Part shown: piece by piece, positions 1 through 10,259 of the stretch
Numbering within the stretch: position 1 is the stretch's first letter
Layout of the letters: every line of letters begins with the position of its first letter
NCBI GenBank assembly: GCA_036939975.1
Contig: JALLPB010000208.1
Span: 1-31,006, forward strand
Direction of reading: 5' to 3'
DNA: 31,006 bases
Source of the DNA: Cyclostephanos tholiformis
Lineage: Eukaryota > Bacillariophyta > Thalassiosirophyceae > Thalassiosirales > Thalassiosiraceae
The notes under the pieces: generated by a model
Database searches by the model: none
What the model was told of the DNA's origin: nothing
Seen by the model: only the letters and a program-made list of their open reading frames with translations
Program-made: the position numbers and the translations under genes

Positions 1-2929
1 TAGAATCTGTAGATCAAATTAATTTTTCCAGATCAATATTTGGTCGTTCAGAGGTAACTTAGATGGGGGAGCTTCCTTTTCTCTTTATTTCTAGTACATG
101 TAGGCCTTTGTTGGATGCCAGATGCCAGAATCATTCTTGCATTGCAGAGAGCTTTCAGGCAATCCCCTATATGCCCTGGTTGGGGCGAGCTGCCCTTCAG
201 GGCCATCAAGAATGGCCTTCCCTTATGACCGGTTTTTCTTAGCCTTTACATGGATCTAAACTGTCGTTTTCTCCTCTTTTAATTTTGCAACAGCTTTTAT
301 GTCCCAAAAGAAGTATCCCACATGCTTCAAATTGCGATTATTTCATTTTTTATGTATTGTATTCCAATGAACATAGCAAAGAAAAATCTAAAAAATAGGC
401 CTTTCACGTTTAATTGATTCGAATTGTGACATAGAAACCAGCAAGGAAGATACAGTCTTTTTTCGTACCAAAGCCCTACGTATGTAGGAATGATTTCGAA
501 AGAAAAAAATGGAGTCTATGATTTATACAAAACCCCATGAATGTAAATTGTTTTAAATCCTCTGAGACCAATGGCAGATTCTTAAACCAAAAACACAATC
601 CACAAAAAAAACATGACACCATGGTCCCCTGCTGCCCACCACCCTCCACCAGCAGCTTCAATTTTAAAGGTAAGTTTGATTGCCGTATGCTACGCTATAG
701 TCCTCAATGGTTGCAACACAGCGATATATTTTTTGACGGAAAACTAATAATTATTCTGTAGGCCAATGACCGGCTTGCCGGCAGACATATGATGAATGTT
801 TATAGTTATTTTAAGTGCTTTTTCTAGGCTGCTGCATTGAGTTGAAGTGCACTAACACCAGCTATCTGCTGATATTCTTTTAGCAACACAGCCCCTGTTT
901 TCATCATGTCTTGGCTTGGTGTTGGCCGGGAGGGGAGGTTGCCTTATTGCCATGGTCAACATGTTTTTGGGAAGGCAGGTATCATAGCTGTGCCTTAATA
1001 AGTGTTTTGTAATATTATCATAGATACCGTAGAATTGTAGTATCTTAGTAAAAATAAATATTATTTATAAAAATAAAAACTCTTAATTATAGTATAGTTG
1101 CACCATCCTAATTAGTTTGGATGGGTGCGAAGCATAATTCTTTCTCACCTGAAAATGTGAGTAATAATTATGCTTTGCACCCATCCGAAAAAATAACTGA
1201 AAAAATTCAAACACTAGACAAAAGTAGAAGCCGGTAAGATATATTTGTTGCCGCCTCCTGTACATAGGTATGAGTTAGCATGAAATTTGATCTTACGACT
1301 AAGTTAAGCCAAAATTTAATCTAGAAGAAAGCCATTATCACCTTGGAAAACATGTAAAAATGCTAACCTACAGCTCTGAGAATACATTTATTTCATGTCC
1401 CTCAGATGTCTCCTTGTTGCCAACACATCGCCCCAGCTAAGGTAGTGTCCTCTTTTTTTCAATTCATTTTGAACCAAATTTTCTCAATCAATGGGGACAT
1501 CCACCATGGCCTATGCCACCACCCATGGCAGTATGCCACCTGTTCCAGTGCAATGAGCCTGCTAAGAAATTGTGGTCAATGATGGGTACACTTGGTTGGG
1601 TCTGTTTTGCACTATGGGATTGCTTGGGGAATCAAAAAGAAGACCAATTTAGAAATAGATTGATGGGCAGGGCTCAGGCCTTAGATGGTTGCCATTTTGT
1701 TAATTCAAACAACAATCAACAACCAGCCAAAAGATGGCATTTGCAGTGGGGGTTATACTGGGGAGAGCATGCGACCATGGCAGAGTGTGTCTTGGAGGTA
1801 TTTTGGCATTGTTTGGGGTGGAGATTTAGTTGATGAAAAATTAAAAATTCAATCCATCATGGCTTAGATTGCCACCAAGCAACAAAGAAAAATGCAACAA
1901 CCAACCAAAAACAAGTGAGATCAACTGAGGGGGGTTGGGGAAGGATGTGCAACCGGGAGGAGATGTAAGGGGAGAGGGATTCAATCGATTTTGGTGCGAT
2001 AGAGTTGGGGCATAGTAAAAAACTAAATAAATTGGATGAGTTGACTAATTATTTTTTTCTCGGCCAATAAACGTAAAAAAATAAAACCCTTCAATGACGC
2101 TCTTGACCATTCCACCGCAAAAGGGGCTACTGCAAAGGTTTTTTCTAAATCACCATTGCCATGCCACTGGACCCGGCATTCGACTCCACCATGGCAATGT
2201 TCTCTTTTGGATTGTTGGGACGCTCAGGTAGCAAAAAATAGAATAATACCTAGTATGTAGGAATTGTACTATAGCTACTTGCATTTTGCGAGCTGAAGTT
2301 TTTTTGTTAGTATCATTTATATATTTAGTTTAGGATCATACCATTTTCTCTATTGTGGGATTTAGGGTGGTACTATGTGTCGACAGAGTCGTGGTTCTTA
2401 AACCCTGGCCTTTATGGTTGTCAGCAAGGTGATATTGACAAAAATACATCATACAAGTGAGTCAGAGGGTCACTTGCTATTACATTGTATTACTCAGCCC
2501 CATGCCTACAAAGACCAATAAAGGAAAGAAAAAAGCCCTGATGAAGCTGGGCATATGGGCAAAATGTCAGAAGTATGATCAGAACTTTATGCTGTAGACC
2601 ATCATCTTTCTTGTCTCAAGCTCACAGATGCCAACTCAATGAATGAAATTTGCCTTGACGCCTTCTACTTTGTAGAGTGGGCAAAAATTGCTGATGGTAC
2701 TTGCAAATTGGTTTTATGGACTAGTAATAACCTGCACACCCAAAGAGATAAATCTTGAATGAAGAATGATTTCATGTTAGCAAGTCATCTTTTCATTCAA
2801 CATGAAATTGATGACAAATGATATGACTATGATGCAAGATGTGAGACAATCATCTTAAAAGTTACAGCATGTAGTAGTGCTCCATGGCATATGAGTCTTT
2901 CTCTTAAAATGCTGTCATTGTTATCCTAC
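1..2929. other. AT-rich intergenic region without a supported gene
   Basis: I see no gene here on either strand. The open frames are short (about 60-106 codons), overlap one another, have no recognisable domain and do not resemble the codon use of the window's real genes. The DNA is AT-rich with runs of A and T and scattered CCATGG-type words. The one clear structure is the foldback near 1.15 kb, listed separately. The right end is the 3' flank of the minus-strand gene that begins at about 5.6 kb. Confidence 0.6.
1119..1186. repeat. Foldback (inverted repeat) with 30-bp arms
   Basis: The left arm (1119-1148) begins GGATGGGTGCGAAGCATAAT. The right arm (1157-1186) is its reverse complement with 27 of 30 positions matching, around an 8-nt loop. 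A third, shorter copy of the arm start (GCACCATCC, one base deleted) lies just upstream at about 1100-1108. The structure could be a miniature foldback element or a transcribed hairpin. No protein explains it. Confidence 0.75.
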
Positions 2930-3298
2930 CTATTCCTCCAATGGTTCATCATCATCATGTTCTGAAGACATTCCAACCTCTCTAGAATGTTGTCCCTGAG
3001 ACATTTCTGGGGCATAATTAACACGTCTACGTCTCCTTGGAGGGTCTTCCTTCTCATTTTCGAAAGAACTCTCATGTTCTTGTTCATATGGCACACCACT
3101 TCCACTTTTATAATCTTTCCTCCGAGGCCTCCCCGTAGGTCTCCTGTTTGATCTGGGTCCATCGTAATCTTCTTCATAGTGAGATTCATCGTAGTCATTT
3201 CCATCTGATATTTTATCCGCTCTTAAGTTGGGAGGCCTCCTCTCTGATCTCTCCCGACTGGAACGCTGCAGTGATTCTTCCAAATCAGAAAAATTTTT
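2930..3298 (-). CDS. In-frame downstream extension of the charged protein, after a TAG codon
   Basis: After the TAG at 3301-3299 the same reading frame stays open for another 122 codons and ends with TAG at 2932-2930. Its composition matches the tail of the upstream protein (Arg, Glu, Asp and Ser rich, with tracts such as PPRRRRRVN and DEPLEE), so it is probably part of the same gene. The TAG sits inside a possible donor, GTATGTAG, starting at 3306. Removing 30 bp (to the AG ending at 3277) or 63 bp (to the AG ending at 3244) would delete the stop and keep the frame. Otherwise the stop is read through, is a polymorphism or sequence error, or really ends the protein. It has no independent ATG start. 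Confidence 0.5.
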   Translation of the reverse strand, partial: KNFSDLEESLQRSSRERSERRPPNLRADKISDGNDYDESHYEEDYDGPRSNRRPTGRPRRKDYKSGSGVPYEQEHESSFENEKEDPPRRRRRVNYAPEMSQGQHSREVGMSSEHDDDEPLEE

Positions 3299-5641
3299 CT
3301 ACATACCAGAACTCTCTGGCGGAAGAGGCCGACGATCGAATGAAGCTCTTGATTCTACTCTGCGTCTTCCTTCGCGTCCTCCATCTCCTCGTTTATCAGA
3401 ACGTGTCTTTCTCCCTTTAACATTATCAAAATCTCTCTCCTGCAATTCTCTTTCTGGTGGACCATTTGACCGTCTTCGCTCGACCCGCGAACGAGGCTGT
3501 GGTGTTGATCTCCTCCTTTTTGGCCTTTCACCATATTCATAGAGTGGATTATCGCCAACGCCCTCATCCAACATGGTCAACCACGTCTTGTACAAATCGT
3601 ATCGCCAGCGACTTTCGTCGAGCACACTCTCTTTCCAATCGGGGCCCAGGATCTGTAATCGAAACTGAGCCTCTTTTCGTAGGAAATCACGGAAAGTTGG
3701 TAGATCCATCCAGAATTTGTTGGGCGGCGGTTCATCATCCTCTCCTCGATCAATGAGGAGTTCTCTTCTTCGAATCGGAGGAGACTGTCGTTGACGTCGT
3801 TGCTGATTTTTGATCGACCTTTGCGACATCGGCTTTGAAGGAATCGATCGAGAATATCCATCACCATCATCAACATCATCAAGTCTCCCTTGAATTTTTG
3901 AGCGTCTCTTTACGTCGTTACTTTCTCTTGCATTCTTATCATACCTGCGGCTGCTCGCATCATCATTCTCTTCCACTTTGATTGACTGCTGTATTTGTTT
4001 TCTAGTGCCTCTTTCTTCTCTGGGCTTGTATTGGACATTCTCATTGTCCGCATCAGGCACACGAGAAGATGTGAAGGGACCCCATGACTCTACAACCCGA
4101 CCTTCCTTTGCCTGTCGCGCTGTACTTCGACCCTCACGAGGAATGGATGTAGCGCCAGTGCTCTCCTCTTTACCGACAGTCTCTGGCCCTATCACTTTGT
4201 TGACTGCTGAGATTTTATCATCGTCAATCGAATCATTACTTACCCCTACATAGTCGCTTGCGTCACGGCCATCCAACCTTATATTACTATAAGTCTTCAC
4301 CGAAAAAACTTCTACCTCCCACTCAAAGTCTTCATCTTCTTCCTCTTCATTTGCTTCTTCTTTGTAGCCGTTTAACTTGCTGAGACGAACCCATCGTTTT
4401 GGAAGCCCCTTCGTTGGCTTTGGAATGCGATCCTCGAGAATCAAGTCTAACACCTGCGGCCGCAGAACAATTACTTCCTTCTCGGTGTATCCCATATTCA
4501 ATAGATCTGCGAGCGGTCCTATAATTTCGATGTCGCCGGTGTACGTGTTTCGCAGGCGAACAATTTTCCGCGGGCTCACGCTGCGGGATGGTTTGACTTG
4601 TGGCTTTTTCGCCTGAGGACGTTCTCGTGACTCGATCACTGGCGGCTGTCTCCTCTGTGGCGGTCGGCTTTTCGGGTCCTCGTAACCTTCATCTTCATCG
4701 TATGCATCCGAATCTTCATATTCATCATCGTATTTAAAACCTCCTTCGTTCTCTTCTTTGCTTTTGCTGCCATCATAAATTGTACGGTCACCGGATGCAC
4801 GTACACGTTGAACTCCTTCTTGCAACGTATCATCGTCATTTTCCTCATTTTCCTGTCGCGTTGTCTGTATTTTTGGTAAATTCTTTCTCTCGCTATTAGC
4901 AGATGATAATGGCAGCTCAACCTTTCCTTTTGGGACACCACTGATTGTATCCTTCGGGCTGACAGGTTCCGTCTCTACTGCATTACGCTTGTACGATTGA
5001 TCGCTCACTTCATCGTCTGCCATGATAGCAATGTTACCTTCATCGACACTCATCGAAATTAAAGTCCCCTCCCCCGACGCATCATAATCATTGTCTTTAG
5101 CTTCAATAATCGAAACTCCCTCGCGGGGAGCACCATTTTTTTCTATCGGATCTCCATCCAACAATTTGGAAAATGTTTGGTAGAACCATTCAGGATCCTC
5201 CTCTTGCACTTGTTGGTACAAGCTTTGGATGTTGAACTCCTCATTACTATCGTCATTACCATCGTTACGAATTTTAGACGAGAGAAGGATGGAGAGGCGA
5301 TGGCCTCGAGCCGCGCATGATTCAGTGCGAGGATGAAATATACTCTGCGGGGATAGCCAGTAGGAATAAGAAAGGTGAACGAAATTAGATAGGAAGGCCA
5401 GCCGCCCAAAAGAGCTTACGGATCCAACGATCGCGTCATTTCCATGTTTCGACGATGACAAGAATGGAGTAGAGCCAAAAGCCAACGGGGTTGCTCGTCC
5501 GAGCGACGACGAAGATTGCTTCCAGGTGGATACAATTCTTGTTGACGTCACTGTTACATGATTCAGGCTGCTCTCCACCAGCGGCAATAGGAGGCAAACC
5601 AAAGCAGCGGTAGCCACGTAGTAGCGTTTTCGATCCGTCAT
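3299..5641 (-). CDS. Large charged, mostly disordered protein with signal peptide (hypothetical)
   Basis: I do not recognise the family. I chose the ATG at 5641 because it gives a textbook signal peptide: a basic start (MTDRKRYY), a hydrophobic core of about 14 residues, and likely cleavage near residue 23. An in-frame ATG at 5668 would add nine residues, giving 789 instead of 780. About 100 residues rich in Ser and Thr and poor in acid follow, so a bipartite plastid-targeting leader is possible, but there is no clear ASAF-type motif. Long Glu/Asp/Arg/Ser-rich tracts come next. Two folded-looking blocks stand out: residues about 350-425 (with GPLADLLNMGY and LPKRWVRLSKL) and about 636-701 (with FWMDLPTFRDFLRKEAQFRL and LDEGVGDNPLYEY). 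The frame is intronless over 2.3 kb. It is divergent from the RRP1 gene. The true C-terminus is uncertain because the frame continues past the terminal TAG. Confidence 0.8.
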   Translation of the reverse strand: MTDRKRYYVATAALVCLLLPLVESSLNHVTVTSTRIVSTWKQSSSSLGRATPLAFGSTPFLSSSKHGNDAIVGSVSSFGRLAFLSNFVHLSYSYWLSPQSIFHPRTESCAARGHRLSILLSSKIRNDGNDDSNEEFNIQSLYQQVQEEDPEWFYQTFSKLLDGDPIEKNGAPREGVSIIEAKDNDYDASGEGTLISMSVDEGNIAIMADDEVSDQSYKRNAVETEPVSPKDTISGVPKGKVELPLSSANSERKNLPKIQTTRQENEENDDDTLQEGVQRVRASGDRTIYDGSKSKEENEGGFKYDDEYEDSDAYDEDEGYEDPKSRPPQRRQPPVIESRERPQAKKPQVKPSRSVSPRKIVRLRNTYTGDIEIIGPLADLLNMGYTEKEVIVLRPQVLDLILEDRIPKPTKGLPKRWVRLSKLNGYKEEANEEEEDEDFEWEVEVFSVKTYSNIRLDGRDASDYVGVSNDSIDDDKISAVNKVIGPETVGKEESTGATSIPREGRSTARQAKEGRVVESWGPFTSSRVPDADNENVQYKPREERGTRKQIQQSIKVEENDDASSRRYDKNARESNDVKRRSKIQGRLDDVDDGDGYSRSIPSKPMSQRSIKNQQRRQRQSPPIRRRELLIDRGEDDEPPPNKFWMDLPTFRDFLRKEAQFRLQILGPDWKESVLDESRWRYDLYKTWLTMLDEGVGDNPLYEYGERPKRRRSTPQPRSRVERRRSNGPPERELQERDFDNVKGRKTRSDKRGDGGREGRRRVESRASFDRRPLPPESSGM

Positions 5642-5855
5642 GCCCGTGTAATTTTCCTTCATCTGCATGGTAACTGCCGCTCCTGCCCGCGAGTGGAAGA
5701 AAAAAGAGAGGAAATCAAGAAAAGTGTGTTGGACATTGACGGTCTGTCCGTTGTTTTTGACGCCACAAAAAATAAAAAAATCTCCCCGAAAAGAATCGCG
5801 ACCCGAGACCGGATCATAGCCACCAAAACAGGGCAGACGACGCAAGCAAGCCACG
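5642..5855. promoter_or_regulatory. Shared divergent promoter region
   Basis: This 0.2-kb gap separates the start codons of the minus-strand secreted or plastid-type protein and the plus-strand RRP1 gene. Both promoters and both 5' UTRs must fit in it or overlap the neighbouring genes, so it is probably bidirectional. I see no clear TATA box or repeated operator. The role is inferred from position only. Confidence 0.4.
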
Positions 5856-8800
5856 ATGGACTCTGCCGATCAACAAAAGCAGCAACGGGCACAGTCCAAG
5901 AAGACCCCGTCCCTCTCGAAGCGCCAGCGTCGCGCTGCGGGTCCAAACCCGTCCAACACGTGGCAGCAGCAACCCCGCATCAAATCGGCCGCCTCGCGCG
6001 CGCGGGCCTACATCTCCTACGCGGGCCTTGCCGACGATGATGGCGAAGGAAAGCGGGAGGGGGTGGGTACCGCCCCTTCGACGCCTTCCCCGGACGGCGT
6101 CGTCGTCGGGGGAGGGAAGTTGTCGTCCGCATCTCTTTCCTCATCCCTTCGAGATTCGCTCGACCCGCACCTCGATCTAGACTCCCCCGAGGTCAAATTC
6201 GGTCGATTGCTCGGCGGGACCGACCAGCGAACGCGTCACGCCGCCGTGAAGATGCTCCGTGCGTACCTCAGCAGTCGTAGCGATCACTCTAACGGTGGCG
6301 TCGGATTGAGCGAGTTGGACCTGCTGAAGCTATGGAAGGTGAGTTTGGAGTGTGGATAAAATGCCATTTTTCGATGTCATACCCCATTTATTCGACGAAT
6401 CTCAAACACATAGTGCGCGCATACATCCCCCGCCCCCATCCTTCCTCGACAACTAGGGACTGTGGTATACCCTCTACATGGCAGACAAGGCCCCCGTCCA
6501 GGACAAGCTCTCCAAAATCCTCGCGGAAATGATGTGGTCCCTCGCCGGCACGGAGGAGGAGGACGAGTACGCCGGGGAGTATTACATGCAAGTACAAGAA
6601 GGTTATTACGACGATCTGGTGGAAGAAGACGGAGAGCAATGGGGGGATTGTTGCGATGACGAAAAGTGCAATGATGGCGAGTGCGATGTCAACGGTGTGT
6701 TCGAGGACGCCGACGGCGACACCATGGAAATCATCGAGATGAATGGCAGTTGCAGCGACAACGACGACGACGACGACGAGGAGAGTGAAGATGACGAGGA
6801 TCAAACGGATGGCAGCGAGGATGAGGAGGAAGTAGGATACGAGCAACGACTGATTAGGGCGATGAATGAAAAGCACTGCCGTGGGGCCCATCTCGTCATG
6901 CTTTACATATCGACATTTTTGTGCACAGTGCGACGAGAATGGGGCAACGTGGACAAACATCGCGTGGACAAATTTTACACGGCAATTAGGTATATGATAC
7001 ATGAGGTATGTTCTTGGATATTCAGAAAAAAAAGTCCGCACGACAGTCGTCGTCTGATGTGTGCTGTTCTTGTCATCTTGTGCAAATTTAGGCGTACAAA
7101 TACATGTCCAAACGTAACTGGAACGTTGGCATTATCCATCTCTTCAACGACGCCATTTACAACGAGGGATTATCGGCCGAAACTCAAGGCTTGACTAACG
7201 GTTTGCGCTACCATCTGATCGACATTTGCGTCGACGAATTGGCCAAGGTCAACAGGGACGCCGCTCTTCCGTTGACCGAGGCCACGTTCTTGGATTGCCT
7301 CGAGCCCTTCTTTGGCTTGGCGAAGATGGCGGTGGACAAGAATGTTCAGCAAAGGGTGATGCAAAATGTGCTGTTGAAGTTTTTGAATGAGTATAGCTTC
7401 GTTAGTGCTGCTGCTGCTGCCTTGACGGAGGATTTGGTGGGCGATCAGGCCCAGAAAGAAAAAGCCGCATTGATTTTTAATCAGGTGCACGTAGGAACAG
7501 TGTCCAGATTCATCTTTACCATTGCAAGCGACAGTGATACAGATGAGAGGTATCGTAAATCATTGTATGAGATGCATAAGGCATACACCCGACAGATACG
7601 AGTGGCGGGTAAGGACGTTGATATTGACAAGCACGACTCTGATGATGACGAAGAGGAAAGAACCAGTGATGGTAAAGATGACCTTTGCAATTTGGGGGAG
7701 GAGTTGCAAGATCTCTGTCCAGATAAAGATGCATTGGAGAAGGAGGAAACTGTTGGTGAAGTGGAAGCAGCCTCTCATGAGAAAAAGGATTTTGACACGA
7801 CCGACGCACCCTCTAAAAAGAAAAAGAAACGAAAAAAGAAGAAGAAGGCAGAAAAAGATGCCAGTGCCGTAGACGATAAGGTTGGTTCTACGACACCTAA
7901 GGCAGCCGAAAAAATGTTCGTTGATGCTATCGCACCTGAGGAGGAGGTGCAAGATGTCAGTCTAGATGAAGAAGCATTGGAGAAGAAGGAAACTGTTGGC
8001 AAAGAGGTAGCAGCCTCCCATGAGGAAAAAGATTTCGACACAACCAACACACCCACTGAAAAGAAAAAGAAACGCAAAAAGAAGAAGAAGGCAGAAAAAG
8101 ATGCCAGTTCCGTAGACGATGATACGACACCTAAGGCAACCGAAAAAATGTTCGTTGATGCTATCACACCTGAGACGAAAGCTTCGTCGAAAAAAATAGA
8201 GAAAGCAGAAAAGGATGCTAGTTCCGCATCTGATAAAATGTGCATTGATGCTATCGCGCCAGAGTCAAAGTCTTTGTCCAAAAAGAAGATGGAGAAACAT
8301 TGTAGCAAGAGTGATTGCAGAAATGATGTTGCGAGTGGTTTTCCTGTTAAAAAAATGGCAGCCAAGATGGAAGATATGACCATCGACCTCTCGTCAACGC
8401 CAGAGTCCTCCAAATCAGCAAAGAAGAAACGTAAATTGCAAGAAGGCGTAGAGTATGCCACAAAAATCTCTCATGAGGACTTTATTACTTCTCATGTTGA
8501 AACACCGGCAGTTAACTCATCTAAAAAGAAGACGAAGCAAAATTCATCACCACCTTCGGTTGATCCTCGTTCAATGCACAGCCCCGACCAGGTGGTCATC
8601 AATCAAAATGCATCTTTCGAGGAATTCGGATCGAGTGACGACAATGATACCAGCTCTTCTCCCTCCAAACGAGTCAGCTTTGGGAAAGTCAATCATTGCA
8701 AAAGCCACAAGGCATCGATGAAAGCAATCAAGACCCTCGACAAGGGTCGCTGGGACACTGCCAGCCGAACCCCGGAAAAGAGTATTCTACGTCCCAGAAT

Positions 8801-8888
8801 TGGAATTGTGTCAAGCGTGAAGAAAGGCCAGAACAAGATGCCATCGTTTAATCAATTATCATCTAGTAAGAAGAGTAAGAAAAAGTGA
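5856..8888 (+). CDS. RRP1: Ribosomal RNA processing protein 1 (Nop52 family)
   Basis: Nop52/RRP1 proteins act in the nucleolus in large-subunit rRNA processing. Exons are 5856-6338, 6457-7005 and 7092-8888, joined by GT-AG introns of 118 and 86 bp, all in phase 0, giving 942 residues. The Nop52 domain runs from about residue 105 to 400: FGRLLGGTDQRTRHAAVKML, then LLKLWK joined across intron 1 to GLWYTLYMADK, then DKFYTAIRYMIHE, and NGLRYHLIDICVDELAKVN in exon 3. An acidic insertion of about 95 residues (194-288) splits the domain. The C-terminal half is disordered, with Lys-rich tandem repeats of 81 residues (nuclear or nucleolar targeting is likely) and KRVSFGK at about 869-875, an RVxF phosphatase-docking motif in a place comparable to metazoan RRP1B. 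The start is the first ATG of exon 1, next to the divergent promoter. Family assignment is strong; exon edges are inferred by eye. Confidence 0.93.
7700..8275 (+). repeat. Coding tandem repeat, 243-bp period (Lys-rich)
   Basis: Within RRP1 exon 3 a unit of about 243 bp (81 residues) occurs twice, anchored by GCATTGGAGA-type words at 7731 and 7974. A shortened third copy carries AEKDASS and DAIAPE again at about 8205-8270. Each full unit holds an ETVG segment, a DFDTT segment, a KKKKRKKKKKAEKDAS cluster and MFVDAI. The copies have diverged only slightly, which suggests recent expansion in the disordered tail. Confidence 0.8.
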
Positions 8889-9208
8889 ATGAGTGGCCGA
8901 TGCTGACGAAGTTGCAATGATCAGGCACCCCACCGACGTGTTATTTTCACCATATGAATTTTTCAACACTTCTTGCAATCTAGTTGATAAAATACCAAAT
9001 AACCCACACATAATATCGAAGCAGTCACAAACATTATTAGAGGACAAACAAATAGAGTAGTTGAAATTTTAAGAAATGTTTAATGAAAATCAAAATCCAC
9101 ATCACACCAATTTTGTCATACAAGTACACTGAGTAGTTTTTGTACAATTTTTTAATTTAGCCAAATGCTAGTTAAATTGTGATCCAGCTCCCAACCTCGT
9201 TTGTCCAA
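8889..9208. other. Intergenic, nothing recognised
   Basis: This AT-rich stretch lies between the RRP1 stop codon and the end of the Myb-like pseudogene; the two are tail to tail. It presumably contains the RRP1 3' UTR. I see no RNA gene, terminal repeat or convincing reading frame. Confidence 0.5.
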
Positions 9209-10259
9209 TCAGGGATTTGATTGGGATAGGGCATTGTGCTGGATCAGAGTGGAGGGGATCGATTCCCCATTGTATTTAGATGGGGAAACTGCACTGGGGT
9301 CTTTCACACCTGTCTCACCCATAGTGTTCATCAACAGAATCATCATCATGCTCTTCTGTTGCTGCATCTGCTGACGCTGCATCTCGATTTGAAGACGAAA
9401 TTCTTCGCACCTCTCTTCTCATTTGGAGCGTCTCTCATCTCTCTTCGATGCTTGATTCATCATCATCATGGCAATCATGTTGCCAATCCTGTCACCAGGA
9501 GACAAATCTGGAGTAGTATTCCCCCGCTGTTGCATCCGCGGCCTGGACATAGGCGTCATATGTGTTTGAGGGCGATGCCTGGTGGATGCATTGGATCCTG
9601 CTGCAGATGCTCATGATGACAATGATGACGACCGAGAACCTCGTCAACCCCCCCCTCGGCAGCTGCTCCCTCAGACGCTGCAGTCACAGACGCTCTTGAT
9701 GACGGCCAAGAGAAACCTCCTACATCACCCCCCTCAGACGCTGCAGTCACAGACGATCTTGATAGTCAACCTCTCTCACTCACCCCCTCACCCCTCCCAT
9801 TCCTCCTCCCCTCATTTCTGCTGTTGTCCTCGATGTCCAAGCCAAGTCCTAGTGCTTCATCATTTTCATTGCTTTCAACACTCCCTCCCCTTACCAAAAA
9901 TGAGGCCGCTTCATCACCACTCCTGTCATCCTCACCCTCCCCAGCACCATCTTCTTCCACTCCTGAATCATATTCATTGAGATCAGATGCATCCATTTTA
10001 TCAATTATTAAATACTTTAAATGCTTGGCTCGGCAAACGGCTGGTGGGCAAAAAGGTTTGCCTGTAGGAACTTTCTTGCTGTGTAATTCCTTTAACTTCC
10101 TCTTGCTGAGGCTGTCAATGCCGCGTTGTTGATAGGGGTACTTTGACAAATGGATTCTGCAACCCTATCCCAACCAGTCGCTGTAACTAGAAGAATCTCT
10201 TCTAATTCATTGAGGAAGTTATCCACTTCTTCCTGTGAATAGGTGATTCCTTTTGGCAT
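9209..10259 (-). pseudogene. Decayed Myb/trihelix-like protein gene of PIF/Harbinger type
   Basis: Read from the ATG at 10259, the frame gives a Myb/trihelix-like N-terminus (MPKGITYSQEEVDNFLNELE, then GWDRVAES). A one-base frameshift near 10143 leads into KYPYQQRGIDSLSKRKLKEL, then KPFCPPAVCRAKHL. The order matches the intact Myb-like protein at 21.3-22.2 kb (FTVQELESMLEAID, DWERVWD, RYPQKNRTAESIRRKFQ, CPPHIRSAKRI). An acidic linker follows, broken by a stop at 9766-9768 and another frame change near 9500. A C-terminal Met/Gln coiled coil (IGNMIAMMMMNQ, EFRLQIEMQRQQMQQQ) has a stop within it, and the final TGA is at 9209. It is divergent from the intact copy, so it is a different family member. 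No transposase lies beside it. Confidence 0.75.
9670..9755. repeat. Two direct copies of a 24-bp sequence in the pseudogene linker
   Basis: The sequence CCCTCAGACGCTGCAGTCAC followed by AGACG occurs twice, about 60 bp apart, within the acidic-linker part of the Myb-like pseudogene. It encodes SVTAASEG on the minus strand both times. A local duplication of the linker is the simplest reading. Confidence 0.7.

Noticed and set aside
1513..1867. Two overlapping open frames of 60-106 codons in the left region
   Set aside because: They overlap in different frames, have Trp/Cys/Met-rich, non-protein-like composition, and lie in AT-rich repeat-like DNA with no domain or splice support.
7775..8461. 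A 228-codon open frame antisense to RRP1
   Set aside because: It is the complement of the Lys-rich repeats and reads as Phe/Ser-rich low complexity. It is a shadow of the real exon.
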